Source of the DNA: Aminobacter aganoensis
GTDB lineage: Bacteria > Pseudomonadota > Alphaproteobacteria > Rhizobiales > Rhizobiaceae
Length of the DNA stretch: 64,000 bases
Direction: 5' to 3'
Assembly (NCBI RefSeq): GCF_014206975.1
Contig: NZ_JACHOU010000018.1
Location: forward strand, 31,989 to 95,988
Every line of letters begins with the position of its first letter. Positions within the stretch are counted from its first letter, which is position 1. Shown here in pieces: positions 49,519-58,330 of this stretch. The notes beneath the pieces were generated by a model. The model was not told the origin of the DNA, ran no database searches, and saw only the letters and a list, made by a program, of their open reading frames with translations. Position numbers and translations under genes: made by a program.

Positions 49519-49616
49519 GTGCTCGTCTTCCTCCCGGCGAAGCGCTGCCTTGTTATGCGGCAGTCCCTATCGCGCCAAGCCATTGTGACAGAGCGGAGGG
49601 CAAATGTCTTTATTTA

Positions 49617-49707
49617 TTTCGAGCTCCGAAAAAAATACCAGGGCGCTGCGAAACCATGTTGACAGCGACAGGCGGTTGAGTCACTATTTTTTCGAGGCTC
49701 GAAAAAA
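49617..49707 (+). promoter_or_regulatory. xylF promoter with two palindromic operators
   Basis: Promoter: TTGACA (49659-49664), 17 bp, CACTAT (49682-49687). Operator 2 is a perfect palindrome of 10-bp arms around one base (TTTTTTCGAG, 49687-49696; G 49697; CTCGAAAAAA, 49698-49707), overlapping the start site. Operator 1 (49617-49631, TTTCGAGCTCCGAAA) is a near-palindrome of the same TTTCGAG core. Centres are 73 bp apart, about seven turns, compatible with looping by a ROK dimer pair. Confidence 0.75.
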
Positions 49708-49766
49708 AGAGCTTCTCCAAGGGCTATCGCGAAGCAGGCGCGCCCGTTGGGCGCAGGGAGGAAATC

Positions 49767-50807
49767 ATGAAGAAGTTTACCACCGCCATCCTGGCGGGCG
49801 TCGCCATGTCGCTGTCGCTTGCGGCAGTTGCCGAGGCGAAGGACAAGGTCGTCGGCGTGTCGTGGTCGAACTTCCAGGAAGAACGCTGGAAGACCGACGA
49901 AGCCGCCATGAAGGCCGCCATTGAGGCTGCCGGCGACAAGTACATCTCAGCTGACGCGCAGTCGTCGCCGGCCAAGCAGCTGACGGACGTCGAAAGCCTG
50001 ATCTCGCAGGGCGCCAACGCGCTGATCATCCTGGCGCAGGACGCCAGCGCCATCGGTCCGGCCGTCGACAAGGCCGTCGCCGAAGGCATCCCGGTTGTCG
50101 GCTACGACCGCCTGATCGAAAACAAGGACGCCTTCTACCTGACCTTCGACAATAAGGAAGTCGGGCGCATGCAGGCCAAGGGCGTGTTCGCCGCCAAGCC
50201 TGAAGGCAACTACGTCTTCATCAAGGGCAGCGGTGCCGATCCGAACGCCGACTTCCTGTTCGCCGGCCAGATGGAAGTGCTCAAGGAAGCCGTCGACGCC
50301 GGCAAGATCAAGAATGTCGGCGAGGCCTATACCGACGGCTGGCTGCCGGCCAATGCCCAGAAGAACATGGAGCAGTTCCTGACCGCCAACGACAACAAGA
50401 TCGACGCGGTCGTGGCTTCGAACGACGGCACCGCCGGCGGCGCGATCGCAGCCCTCCAGGCGCAGGGCCTTGCCGGCTCGGTGCCGGTGTCGGGCCAGGA
50501 CGGCGACCATGCTGCGCTGAACCGCATCGCGCTCGGCACGCAGACCGTGTCGGTGTGGAAGGACGCGCGCGAACTCGGCAAGAACGCCGCCGAAATCGCC
50601 TCGCAGCTCGCCGACGGCAAGAAGATGGAAGAGATCGCCAACGTCACCAAGTTCAAGACGCCAGGCGGCCTCGAGCTGAACTCGGTGTTCCTGACGCCGG
50701 TTCCAATCACCAAGGACAACCTCAACGTCGTCATCGACGCCGGCTGGGTTGGCAAGGACGTGGTCTGCCAGGGCGTGGCCGCCGGTTCGGTCGCTGCCTG
50801 CAACTGA
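49767..50807 (+). CDS. xylF: D-xylose-type ABC transporter substrate-binding protein
   Basis: A 346-aa periplasmic binding protein with a signal peptide ([20 protein letters not shown]) and the XylF pattern: [74 protein letters not shown]. First gene of a three-gene operon. Confidence 0.92.
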   Translation: MKKFTTAILAGVAMSLSLAAVAEAKDKVVGVSWSNFQEERWKTDEAAMKAAIEAAGDKYISADAQSSPAKQLTDVESLISQGANALIILAQDASAIGPAVDKAVAEGIPVVGYDRLIENKDAFYLTFDNKEVGRMQAKGVFAAKPEGNYVFIKGSGADPNADFLFAGQMEVLKEAVDAGKIKNVGEAYTDGWLPANAQKNMEQFLTANDNKIDAVVASNDGTAGGAIAALQAQGLAGSVPVSGQDGDHAALNRIALGTQTVSVWKDARELGKNAAEIASQLADGKKMEEIANVTKFKTPGGLELNSVFLTPVPITKDNLNVVIDAGWVGKDVVCQGVAAGSVAACN

Positions 50808-50830
50808 GGATCGGCTTCATCCGATCGGTC

Positions 50831-50856
50831 AAACGCCGCGGCTTGCCGCGGCGTTT
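50831..50856 (+). terminator. Hairpin between xylF and xylH
   Basis: AAACGCCGCGG (50831-50841) and CCGCGGCGTTT (50846-50856) form a perfect 11-bp stem with a CTTG loop and then TT. It can act as a partial terminator, so the binding protein is expressed above the membrane components. Confidence 0.85.
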
Positions 50857-50947
50857 TTCAAAAGCGCCCGCTTCATGACATGGCGGATTGACCCTATCAT
50901 GCGCACACCGGCTGCCGCTTAGACGGCCATCCGGTCGGGAGGTAACA

Positions 50948-52264
50948 ATGACAGACACGACAACCAACGCGCCGGCCGACCGAGCGCGAACGACCGAACT
51001 CAGCCTTGTCGGACGCTTTCTCCGCGACACGGAGATCGACACCCGCATGCTCGGCATGATCGGCGCGCTGCTGCTGATCTGGGTCGGGCTTCACATCCTC
51101 TCGGGCGGGCTGTTCCTGACGCCGCGCAACCTTTGGAACCTGTCGGTCCAGTCGGCCTCGGTGGCGATCATGGCGACGGGCATGGTCCTGGTCATCGTGA
51201 CCCGCAACATCGACCTGTCGGTCGGTTCGGTGCAGGGCTTCATCGGCATGGTGATGGGCGTGACACAGGCCGAGTTCCTGCCGCGCATCATCGGCCTGCC
51301 GCTCGGCGACCCGTGGATCTGGGTCATCGCGCTGTGCGTCGGCCTCGCCATGGGCCTTGTCATCGGCGCCTTCCAGGGCTTCCTGATCGCCTATCTCGCC
51401 ATTCCGGCCTTCATCGTCACGCTGGGCGGGCTGCTGGTGTGGCGCGGTGCTGCCTGGTGGGTCACGTCGGGGCGCACGGTCGCGCCGCTCGACCCGACCT
51501 TCCAACTGATGGGCGGCGGTCCGGCCGGTTCCATCGGGGCGACTGCCAGCTGGATCATCGCGGTCGTCGCCTGTGTCGCGGTGGTGGTGATGCTGCTCAA
51601 CGGGCGCCGCCAGCGCCAGCGCTTCAAGTTCCCGCTGCGTCCCGTCTGGGCCGAAGTGTTCCTCGGGACAGTCACCTGCGGCGCCATCCTCGGCGCGATC
51701 TGGGTCGCCAATTCGTACCCCTGGCCGATCGGCATCGTGCGCAGATACGCCGAGGCCAATGGCATCACCATCCCCGAGGGCGGCCTGTTCATCGCCCACG
51801 GCATCGCCATTCCCGTCCTGATCGCCGTCGCCATCGGCGTCATCATGACCTTCATCACCACCCGCACGCGCTTCGGCCGTTATGTCTTCGCCATCGGCGG
51901 CAATCCGGAGGCGGCTGAACTCGCCGGCATCAACACCCGCTGGGTGACGATGAAGATCTTCATGATCATGGGCCTGCTGACGGCGATCAGCGCCGCCATC
52001 TCGTCGGCGCGCCAGAACGCCTCGACCAACGTCATGGGCACGCTCGACGAGCTTTTGGTCATCGCCGCGGCGGTCATCGGCGGCACGTCGCTTGCGGGCG
52101 GCTCGGGTACGGTGGCCGGCGCCATGCTCGGCGCGCTTTTGATGCAATCGCTGCAGTCGGGCATGGTGCTGCTGGGCCTCGACACGCCATTGCAGAACAT
52201 CGTTGTCGGCCTGGTGCTGGTCGTGGCCGTGTGGCTCGACACGCTCTACCGCAAGCGCGTCTAA
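50948..52264 (+). CDS. xylH: D-xylose-type ABC transporter permease
   Basis: A 438-aa permease of the ribose/xylose class with about ten or more spans (RNIDLSVGSVQGFIGMVMGV, GGNPEAAELAGINTRW, VIGGTSLAGGSGTVAGAMLG). Start ATG 50948 follows GGGAGGT. It is longer than RbsC because of an extra loop, as usual for XylH. Confidence 0.92.
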   Translation: MTDTTTNAPADRARTTELSLVGRFLRDTEIDTRMLGMIGALLLIWVGLHILSGGLFLTPRNLWNLSVQSASVAIMATGMVLVIVTRNIDLSVGSVQGFIGMVMGVTQAEFLPRIIGLPLGDPWIWVIALCVGLAMGLVIGAFQGFLIAYLAIPAFIVTLGGLLVWRGAAWWVTSGRTVAPLDPTFQLMGGGPAGSIGATASWIIAVVACVAVVVMLLNGRRQRQRFKFPLRPVWAEVFLGTVTCGAILGAIWVANSYPWPIGIVRRYAEANGITIPEGGLFIAHGIAIPVLIAVAIGVIMTFITTRTRFGRYVFAIGGNPEAAELAGINTRWVTMKIFMIMGLLTAISAAISSARQNASTNVMGTLDELLVIAAAVIGGTSLAGGSGTVAGAMLGALLMQSLQSGMVLLGLDTPLQNIVVGLVLVVAVWLDTLYRKRV

Positions 52265-52285
52265 CGAAATCCGGGAGCCAAGATC

Positions 52286-53074
52286 ATGGAACAGACCCGT
52301 ATCCCGCTCGTCGACCTCAGGAACATTTCCATCGCCTTCGGTGGCATTCGCGCCGTCGACGATGCCTCGGTCGATCTCTATCCCGGCGAGGTGGTGGCGC
52401 TGCTTGGCCACAACGGTGCCGGCAAGTCGACGCTGATCAAGATCCTGTCGGGTGCCTACAAGCGCGACAGCGGCGCGATCTTCGTCCGCGGCGAGGAGGC
52501 ATCGATCTCCAACCCGCGCGACGCCAAGAAATACGGCATCGAGACGATCTACCAGACACTGGCGCTGGCCGACAATGTCGATGCCGCCGCCAACCTCTTC
52601 CTCGGACGCGAGATCATGACCGCCTACGGCACGCTCGACGACGTCGCCATGGAGGCCGAGGCACGCAAGGTGATGGGCCGGCTCAACCCGCGCTTCCAGC
52701 GCTTCAAGGAGCCGGTGAGCAAGCTGTCGGGCGGCCAGCGCCAATCGGTGGCGATTGCGCGGGCCATCCTGTTCAACGCCCGCATCCTGATCATGGACGA
52801 GCCGACGGCAGCGCTCGGGCCCCAGGAGACGGCCCAGGTCGGCGAATTGGTCAAGCAGCTCAAGGCCGATGGCATCGGCATCTTCCTGATCAGCCACGAC
52901 ATCCACGACGTGTTCGACCTTGCCGACCGCGTCTGCGTGATGAAGAACGGCCAGGTGGTGGGCACCGCCCGCACCCAGGACGTGACCAAGGACGAGGTGC
53001 TCGGCATGATCATCCTCGGCAAGTGCCCGCCCGGGGCGATTCCTGGGCCTGGCGCGATGCAAATCGCAGCCTGA
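52286..53074 (+). CDS. xylG: Sugar ABC transporter ATPase, single domain
   Basis: A 262-aa protein with one nucleotide-binding domain (Walker [10 protein letters not shown], signature [14 protein letters not shown], Walker [17 protein letters not shown] loop). Canonical XylG/RbsA is about 500 aa with two such domains, so this is half-length. The ending is clean, and single-domain sugar ATPases (FrcA type) are known in rhizobia, so it probably works as a homodimer. It pairs with xylH at 21 bp. Confidence 0.88.
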   Translation: MEQTRIPLVDLRNISIAFGGIRAVDDASVDLYPGEVVALLGHNGAGKSTLIKILSGAYKRDSGAIFVRGEEASISNPRDAKKYGIETIYQTLALADNVDAAANLFLGREIMTAYGTLDDVAMEAEARKVMGRLNPRFQRFKEPVSKLSGGQRQSVAIARAILFNARILIMDEPTAALGPQETAQVGELVKQLKADGIGIFLISHDIHDVFDLADRVCVMKNGQVVGTARTQDVTKDEVLGMIILGKCPPGAIPGPGAMQIAA

Positions 53075-53116
53075 GTTCCGCGCCAACCGGCGGAGCCTGC
53101 TCACCACCTCAAGGTG

Positions 53117-53151
53117 TGATCGCGAAAAGCAGTTTCGACTTTTCGCGATCA
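53117..53151. terminator. 13-bp hairpin after xyl operon, before kinase
   Basis: TGATCGCGAAAAG (53117-53129) and CTTTTCGCGATCA (53139-53151) form a perfect 13-bp stem with a 9-base loop. It lies between the xylG stop (53074) and the TTG start of the kinase (53190); likely a terminator for xyl, possibly also a dispersed repeat. Confidence 0.65.
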
Positions 53152-53189
53152 TGCTTTAATGAGCGAGGAGTGAGACGAGCCGGCCAGAA

Positions 53190-54794
53190 TTGAGAAAGTA
53201 CTTTCCAAGCCTGATCTTTGTTGGCGTCACGCTGGTGAGCCTGACGATGGCGGGGCTCGTCTATCTCGCCACCATCGAGGCGGCTCGCATCAAGTTCCAG
53301 TCGGTGGCCGACGACGCCCTCAACCGCATCGAGGGTCGGATCGAGTTCGACCTCGCCCTGCTGCATGCAACGCAGGCGATGTTTGCCGCCCAGAAGGGCA
53401 ACATCTCGCGCGACGAGTTTCGCGCCTTTTTCACCTCGCTCGGCGTTGCCAAGGGTTTTTCCGGCCTGCGCGGCATCGGTTTCCTCCGCTTTGCCGAGGC
53501 CAGCCAGGACGACGCGATCACCCGCGATCTGAAGGCCGGCTATGGCATCGACCGCAAGCCGTTCCCTCAAACCAGCCTGAACTGGCGCGCGCCGGTGGTG
53601 TTGTTCGAGCCGATGAGCAAGGCCAGCCTCGACGCGATGGGTTTCGACATGGCCACCGATTCCCTGCGCCGCCCGGCAATCGAGGCGGCGATGGCGGCCA
53701 AGGGCGATCCGCGCGGGACAGGGCGCGTCCTGCTCGGTCAAAGCAAGGACGGCGTGCGGGAACCGGGCATTCTGGTGTTTGCGCGTGTCGACCGGCCCGA
53801 GGGGGAAGGGGCGGCACCGGCCGGTTTCCTCTATGTCGCGTTCCGTACCGCGGAGCTGTTCCAGGCAGCACTCGGCAAGGCGCCGTTGCTGCCTGTGGCG
53901 GTGGAGGTGTTCGACGGGACGCGGGATGACGACAGCTTGCTGTTTCGCTCGCAGGCGCGGCCCGACACCGGCTATGCCGAGGCTTTTTCGGTGACGCGCG
54001 AGACCACGGTGGCGGGACGCAAGTGGATCGTCAATTTCCGTCCCAGCACGGCCTTCGAGCCTCCGTCGCCGCGCGCCGCGCCGCTGATGCTCGGGCTGTT
54101 CGGACTGGTGCTCGCTGCCGCCATCGCGCTGGTGGCGCGCTATCAGCAGCGCGCCTACCAGGTGGCGGCGCAACTGCATGAGACGACGGAAAAGAGCCTG
54201 CTCGAGAAGGAACTGATGCTTCAGGAAATGAAGCATCGCATCAAGAACTCGATCGCCCGGGTGCTGGCCATGGCGCGCCAGACGGCATCGGGCGCCAAGG
54301 ACATCGAGGAGTTCTCCGCGTCGTTTTCGGCGCGGCTGCAGGCGATGGCGGCGTCCCAGGACATGCTGACGCGCTCGCGCTGGCAGAAAGCCGACCTCGG
54401 CGAATTGCTGCGCACCGAACTGGGCCAGGTGTTCGGCAAGGAACTGCCCGAAGGCGTGATCGCCGGGCAGGCCGTCGAGCTCGACGAAACGACGACGCAG
54501 GCGCTGGGGCTGACCTTCCACGAGCTGGCGACCAACGCGCTGAAATATGGCGACGGCGACAGTTCCGTGGGCGGGCTGAAGGTGGCCTGGCGCCTGTCCG
54601 GCAAGGGAAAGGGGCGGCGGTTGCTGCTCAGCTGGACCGAACGCAACGTCAATGGCGTGACCAAACCAGAAAAGGTCGGCTTCGGCACCAAGCTGATCGA
54701 CATGAACATCACGCGCGAACTGGATGGCAGGATCGAGCGGACCTATGGCGCTGACGGCCTGAAGGTCGAGATCGACATTCCCTATCGCGGCTGA
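53190..54794 (+). CDS. CHASE-domain sensor histidine kinase, HWE type
   Basis: A 534-aa kinase with a membrane segment at about 5-28, an extracellular CHASE domain (about 35-285: FRAFFTSLGVAKGFSGLRGI, VVLFEPMSKASLDAMGFDMA, GILVFARVDRPEG), a second membrane segment at about 292-312 and an HWE/HisKA_2 kinase part (MKHRIKNSIARVLAMARQTA, HELATNALKYGDG, LLLSWTERN). The start is TTG 53190; no ATG gives the first membrane helix. CHASE ligands are usually small extracellular molecules; none can be assigned. There is no partner regulator beside it. Confidence 0.92.
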   Translation: MRKYFPSLIFVGVTLVSLTMAGLVYLATIEAARIKFQSVADDALNRIEGRIEFDLALLHATQAMFAAQKGNISRDEFRAFFTSLGVAKGFSGLRGIGFLRFAEASQDDAITRDLKAGYGIDRKPFPQTSLNWRAPVVLFEPMSKASLDAMGFDMATDSLRRPAIEAAMAAKGDPRGTGRVLLGQSKDGVREPGILVFARVDRPEGEGAAPAGFLYVAFRTAELFQAALGKAPLLPVAVEVFDGTRDDDSLLFRSQARPDTGYAEAFSVTRETTVAGRKWIVNFRPSTAFEPPSPRAAPLMLGLFGLVLAAAIALVARYQQRAYQVAAQLHETTEKSLLEKELMLQEMKHRIKNSIARVLAMARQTASGAKDIEEFSASFSARLQAMAASQDMLTRSRWQKADLGELLRTELGQVFGKELPEGVIAGQAVELDETTTQALGLTFHELATNALKYGDGDSSVGGLKVAWRLSGKGKGRRLLLSWTERNVNGVTKPEKVGFGTKLIDMNITRELDGRIERTYGADGLKVEIDIPYRG

Positions 54795-54817
54795 GCGGGC
54801 TGTTCGGGCAAAGAAAA

Positions 54818-54847
54818 GCCCGCCGACGGGCAGAGCCGTCGCCGGGC
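54818..54847. terminator. Bidirectional terminator
   Basis: GCCCGCCGACGG (54818-54829) and CCGTCGCCGGGC (54836-54847), a 12-bp stem with one mismatch, flanked by AAAA and GATTT, between convergent genes. Confidence 0.8.
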
Positions 54848-54867
54848 GATTTGGTCGTGCCGCAGGC

Positions 54868-55113
54868 TTAGCGGCAGCGCGCGGTGTAAATCTGGCCGCG
54901 GCTGTTGCGGTATTCGCAATAGCCGTTGCGCAGGTTGCGGACCAGAAGGCCGGAGGCCGCGCCGACGGCACCGCCGATGACCGCACCCCTGCCGCCGCCG
55001 ATCAAGGCGCCGGCGACCGCACCAACGCCCGTGCCGGTAACAACGTCACGTTCGGTGGTCGTGCAGCCGGAGATTGCAACGACGGCTACAAGCGCAAGAA
55101 TAACTTTCTTCAT
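54868..55113 (-). CDS. Glycine-zipper lipoprotein
   Basis: An 81-aa lipoprotein with signal and lipobox (LALVAVVAISGC) followed by TTERDVVTGTGVGAVAGALI GGGRGAVIGGAVGAASG, the glycine-zipper 2TM pattern, and a CEYRNSRGQIYTARC tail with two Cys. Outer-membrane 17-kDa-antigen-like family; function unclear. Common stress-associated lipoprotein type. Confidence 0.88.
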   Translation of the reverse strand: MKKVILALVAVVAISGCTTTERDVVTGTGVGAVAGALIGGGRGAVIGGAVGAASGLLVRNLRNGYCEYRNSRGQIYTARCR

Positions 55114-55283
55114 TCAATCAGTCCTCTCACTTTAACATCGTCCCGTTGGACACTTAGCGCATCGCCTCGACATGCGGAATCATTTTTCGAGGCCATACGT
55201 AAATTCAAGCGGTTAGGGGTGGCAAGCGCGCGCACATGACAAGGATTGCGGCGTGGGCCGCGGCTATGCGCGCTGCGATTCGG

Positions 55284-55604
55284 TCAGTGAAGGTACGCTT
55301 CCCCCGGTTGAGCCGGCTCGGAAGCGGCAATGACGCTGGTGACGGAAAGAGAAGCGTCGAGCGTGCCGTTCGGCAGCACATTCCAGGTCAGCTGGTTGTA
55401 ATCATCCTCAAGCGCGGGGTCGACTTCGAGGCATTTGGCAAGGATGCGCGGATACTGCGGCGCGAGGATGCCGATGGCCTTGGGCAGTTCGGCCTGGCAA
55501 TCCTCGAAAACCTCGAACAACGGTGTCGGCGCCGGGATTTCCCGGCAGCCGGAGAGATCCTGCGAGCAGGAAACGACAAAAAGAAGTGCTGCGATGTGTT
55601 CCAT
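55284..55604 (-). CDS. Small exported Cys-containing protein
   Basis: A 106-aa protein with a hydrophobic start (HIAALLFVVSCSQDLSGC) that may be a lipoprotein-like signal, followed by a helical region (FEVFEDCQAELPKAIGIL) with paired Cys. No family recognised. The longer shadow frames in this interval lack coding signs. Confidence 0.55.
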   Translation of the reverse strand: MEHIAALLFVVSCSQDLSGCREIPAPTPLFEVFEDCQAELPKAIGILAPQYPRILAKCLEVDPALEDDYNQLTWNVLPNGTLDASLSVTSVIAASEPAQPGEAYLH

Positions 55605-55698
55605 GGCAAATCACCTTCGCCAAGAAACGAGGAGACGGGGCCAAAGGTTCCGCCGCAAAACATAGCTCGATCGATTGAAACCGACCGATCGAGCCGAC

Positions 55699-56703
55699 TC
55701 AATCCAGCTGGAAATTGGCCCTGGGCATAACGAGCCGATATTCCAGCCTGTCGGGGCCGATCTCGAGCTTGGCACTGCCGTCGAGCGCGGCCGGGACGAC
55801 CCGCTCGAGCGCCACGCTGCCGAAGCGCTTCTTGCGCACCTCGCCGTCGGGAACCGCGCCGATCGCCTCGATCCAGCAGACTGTGACTTGCATCGCGCCG
55901 TGGGCGTCCGCCGCCGAGCGGGCGGTCACCTCGACGTAGCCGTCAGTGCGGGCGAGGGCGCCATAGCTTGCCGAGTTGACGGCCAGTTCGTGCACGGCCA
56001 GGCCAATGTGCAAGGCGGCGTTTGGATTGAGGTAGGGGTCGTCGCCGGAGATGCGCAGGGTGCGCCCGGTGTCGATGCTGCAGCGCGCGACCTGGCCGAT
56101 CACCAGTTCGCGGAAGCCGGCGCCGCGCCAGTCGGACGACGTGACCAAATCCTGCGACGAGGCAATGGACTGGAGCCGGCCGCGGAAGCGTTCGAGAAAA
56201 CCGTCGATGGAGTCGGAATAGTGGCCGGTCTGGCTGGCGATGCTCTGGATGATGGCGAGCAGGTTCTTGGAGCGGTGGCTGACTTCGCGCAACAGCGCGG
56301 TCAATGCCTGTTCGCGCCGTTTCTGCTCGGTGGTTTCGATGACCGTAACGACCACGCCCTGGACCTGGCCCTGCGGCGAGCGGTCGGCGTCGATGCAGAC
56401 GTCGTACCAGCGCATGCCGGAGGATTTGTCGGCCAGGCTGATTTCGAGGCCGCCGGAATTGCCGGTGGCGAGGGCGTTCTTCTTGGCGGCGACCAGGCGG
56501 TCGGCCTGCTGCGGCGGCAGCAGGTTGCCGTCGGTTCCATGTCCCCCGATGACGTCCTGCCATGGCGGCTGGAGATTGTGCGACCACACGGTCCGCAGCT
56601 TGCGATCCTGGTAGAGGACGGCAATTCCGGCATTGCGGGAGGCATGCAAAAAGGCGGCGTCCAGTCTCGAGCTTTTTCCCATTGCTGGTGAGGGATTGGC
56701 CAT
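55699..56703 (-). CDS. Soluble PAS-HRxxN histidine kinase of the stress-response locus
   Basis: A 334-aa kinase without membrane segments: an N-terminal PAS-like domain (about 15-128: LHASRNAGIAVLYQDRKLRT ... VVVTVIETTEQKRREQ), then HWE/HRxxN dimerisation (EVSHRSKNLLAIIQSIASQT) and ATPase with HELAVNSASYGAL. HRxxN kinases phosphorylate PhyR-type regulators; position next to the PhyR/NepR/EcfG genes supports this. The start at 56703 or at Met8 cannot be decided. Confidence 0.88.
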   Translation of the reverse strand: MANPSPAMGKSSRLDAAFLHASRNAGIAVLYQDRKLRTVWSHNLQPPWQDVIGGHGTDGNLLPPQQADRLVAAKKNALATGNSGGLEISLADKSSGMRWYDVCIDADRSPQGQVQGVVVTVIETTEQKRREQALTALLREVSHRSKNLLAIIQSIASQTGHYSDSIDGFLERFRGRLQSIASSQDLVTSSDWRGAGFRELVIGQVARCSIDTGRTLRISGDDPYLNPNAALHIGLAVHELAVNSASYGALARTDGYVEVTARSAADAHGAMQVTVCWIEAIGAVPDGEVRKKRFGSVALERVVPAALDGSAKLEIGPDRLEYRLVMPRANFQLD

Positions 56704-56890
56704 GGACGAGCCGCCTTCGTTGGTTCCTCGGCCTTGCGGTGACGCGATGCGGGCATTCCGGTACGGCTGAAACGGTACCGCCGGGCAACGCTTCTTTGAG
56801 GAGCGCTACCCGGCGGCGCTGGACTCCGACTGAGGGGGCCGGCTTCCAGTTTCGGGAGGGTTCTTCATCTTGACGAGCGTGTCGGCGACA

Positions 56891-57055
56891 TCATGCGCGC
56901 CTGAACAGACCTGCGATCAGCGAGATCACCAGGAAGGCGAGGAAGATGAAGAACAGAATCTGAGCGATGCCGGCAGACGTTCCGGCGATGCCGCCGAAGC
57001 CAAGGGCGCCGGCGATGATCGCAACGACAAGGAATACGAGCGCCCAATAAAGCAT
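56891..57055 (-). CDS. DUF1328 small membrane protein
   Basis: A 54-aa protein, [20 protein letters not shown] followed by [20 protein letters not shown], with two membrane helices and RR at the end. This is the YtjA/DUF1328 family, often part of alphaproteobacterial stress regulons. It has its own EcfG-type promoter inside the terminator of phyR. Confidence 0.9.
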   Translation of the reverse strand: MLYWALVFLVVAIIAGALGFGGIAGTSAGIAQILFFIFLAFLVISLIAGLFRRA

Positions 57056-57084
57056 GATCTATCTCCTTCAAATGATGAATGAAA

Positions 57085-57118
57085 AACGTGCCGCCCCAAG
57101 GTTGGTTCCCTGGGGCGG
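57085..57118 (-). promoter_or_regulatory. EcfG-type promoter embedded in the phyR terminator
   Basis: On the minus strand GGAAC (57109-57105), 17 bp, GTT (57087-57085) is a full EcfG promoter match for the DUF1328 gene. The same bases contain a terminator stem, CCGCCCCA (57091-57098) with TGGGGCGG (57111-57118), that ends phyR; the promoter's -35 lies in the loop side. Confidence 0.75.
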
Positions 57119-57130
57119 TTGTAAAAAGCG

Positions 57131-57943
57131 CTATGCCGCAGCCTTTGCCTGCCTGTCAAAGAACAATGCCTGGCTGATCAGAGCCTTGACCATTTCGGGG
57201 TTGAACGGCTTGGTGACGAGGAACGCCGGCTCGGGGCGTTCGCCGGTCAGCAGGCGTTCGGGAAAGGCGGTGATGAAGATCACCGGCAGCGGCCGTGCCG
57301 CCAGCATCTCGTTTACGGCCTCGATGCCGGAACTGCCGTCGGCGAGCTGGATGTCGGCGAGGATCATCTGCGGCCGCGTGCGCTTGAACAGCGCGGCTGC
57401 CTCGGCGTGGGTGCGCGCCGTTCCGACGACGCGATGGCCGAGGCTTTCCACCATCTCCTCGATGTCCATGGCAATCAGCGGCTCGTCCTCGATGATCAGG
57501 ATGTCGGTTGCGACCTGGCGCGAAATCTCGCCGCTCGCCTCCTGCAGCAACAGGGCGAACTCTTCCTGGTCGGTATCGAGCACCTCGGCCGCCTCGACGT
57601 CGTTGAAACCTTCGACGGCGACAAGAAGGAAGGCCTGGCGCGGGCGCGGGGCGATCGCCGACAGGTTGGCCGCGGCGCGTTTTTCCCATGCCAAAGGCGA
57701 CTGCTCCTGCGGGACCCGGATCGAAACGGAGGTGAACAGTCGGGCAAAGACCTTGTAGAGCGCGATGCGGTCATTGGAGGCGGACGGGAACACGTCAATG
57801 TCGTCGATCAGCGCTTCGAGCATCGCGGCCACCAATGCGTCACCACTTGCCTGGGAGCCTGAAACCGCACGCGAGAAGCGACGGAGATAGGGCAGGTGCG
57901 GTGCAATTCTCGTGGATAGGGTCATGTTAGACGTTTCCCTCAT
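57131..57943 (-). CDS. phyR: General stress response regulator PhyR
   Basis: A 270-aa anti-anti-sigma factor: residues about 1-135 form an ECF-sigma-like domain (ISVFARLFTSVSIRVPQE-type, FNDVEAAEVLDTDQEEFALL), and about 140-260 a receiver (ILIIEDEPLIAMDIEEMVES, phospho-Asp in MILADIQLADG, Lys in LVTKPFN). Phosphorylated PhyR takes NepR from EcfG. An EcfG promoter lies upstream of it, divergent to nepR. Confidence 0.95.
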   Translation of the reverse strand: MRETSNMTLSTRIAPHLPYLRRFSRAVSGSQASGDALVAAMLEALIDDIDVFPSASNDRIALYKVFARLFTSVSIRVPQEQSPLAWEKRAAANLSAIAPRPRQAFLLVAVEGFNDVEAAEVLDTDQEEFALLLQEASGEISRQVATDILIIEDEPLIAMDIEEMVESLGHRVVGTARTHAEAAALFKRTRPQMILADIQLADGSSGIEAVNEMLAARPLPVIFITAFPERLLTGERPEPAFLVTKPFNPEMVKALISQALFFDRQAKAAA

Positions 57944-57977
57944 GTGACGCTGTCATATCTTCATGGAAGCGAGGCAC

Positions 57978-58035
57978 AACGCGTTGCCTGTGCAAAAGTT
58001 CCTCTCTCGTGGAACCTATCCGCATTTGGGGAGTT
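57978..58035. promoter_or_regulatory. Divergent mirrored EcfG promoters for phyR and nepR-ecfG
   Basis: Plus strand: GGAAC (58011-58015), 17 bp, GTT (58033-58035), for nepR-ecfG. Minus strand: GGAAC (58002-57998), 17 bp, GTT (57980-57978), for phyR. Two same-class promoters back to back, with 8 bp between their -35 elements, would produce coordinated autoregulation. Confidence 0.85.
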
Positions 58036-58126
58036 GGGTGCAAAATTCGGGAAACCGGACAAGGTAGTTGCGCGCCGTCATATCGGGAGCGGGACGTCTG
58101 ACGGTGCAAAAGGGCAAAGCAAGCAT

Positions 58127-58324
58127 ATGACCAGGCAGACCAGTGGCGTCAGCAACGCCGGGCCGATTCATCGCCGCGACGGCGAACCTCTCGGGGCCAA
58201 TTCCGAAATCGGCAGAAAACTCAAACAATATTACGATGACCTGGTGTCCGACGACGTGCCGGATCGTTTCGCACAGTTGCTCAGCCAGCTGGAAGAAGCT
58301 GAACCCGCACAGCAGAAGGACTGA
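58127..58324 (+). CDS. nepR: Anti-sigma factor NepR
   Basis: A 65-aa protein whose core (IGRKLKQYYDDLVSDDVPDR FAQLLSQLEE) is the canonical NepR helix pair that binds EcfG or PhyR. Start ATG 58127 is in the expected position, 91 bp after the promoter -10. It lies 6 bp before ecfG. Confidence 0.95.
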   Translation: MTRQTSGVSNAGPIHRRDGEPLGANSEIGRKLKQYYDDLVSDDVPDRFAQLLSQLEEAEPAQQKD

Positions 58325-58330
58325 GCAGGC

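Noticed and set aside
50897..53152. 751-codon minus-strand frame over xylH/xylG
   Set aside because: Asp/His/Arg-rich antisense shadow; the plus strand encodes a clear ABC transporter.
56723..56727. GGAAC upstream of the HRxxN kinase as an EcfG promoter
   Set aside because: On the minus strand no GTT lies 16-17 bp from it; the position would fall on the start codon.
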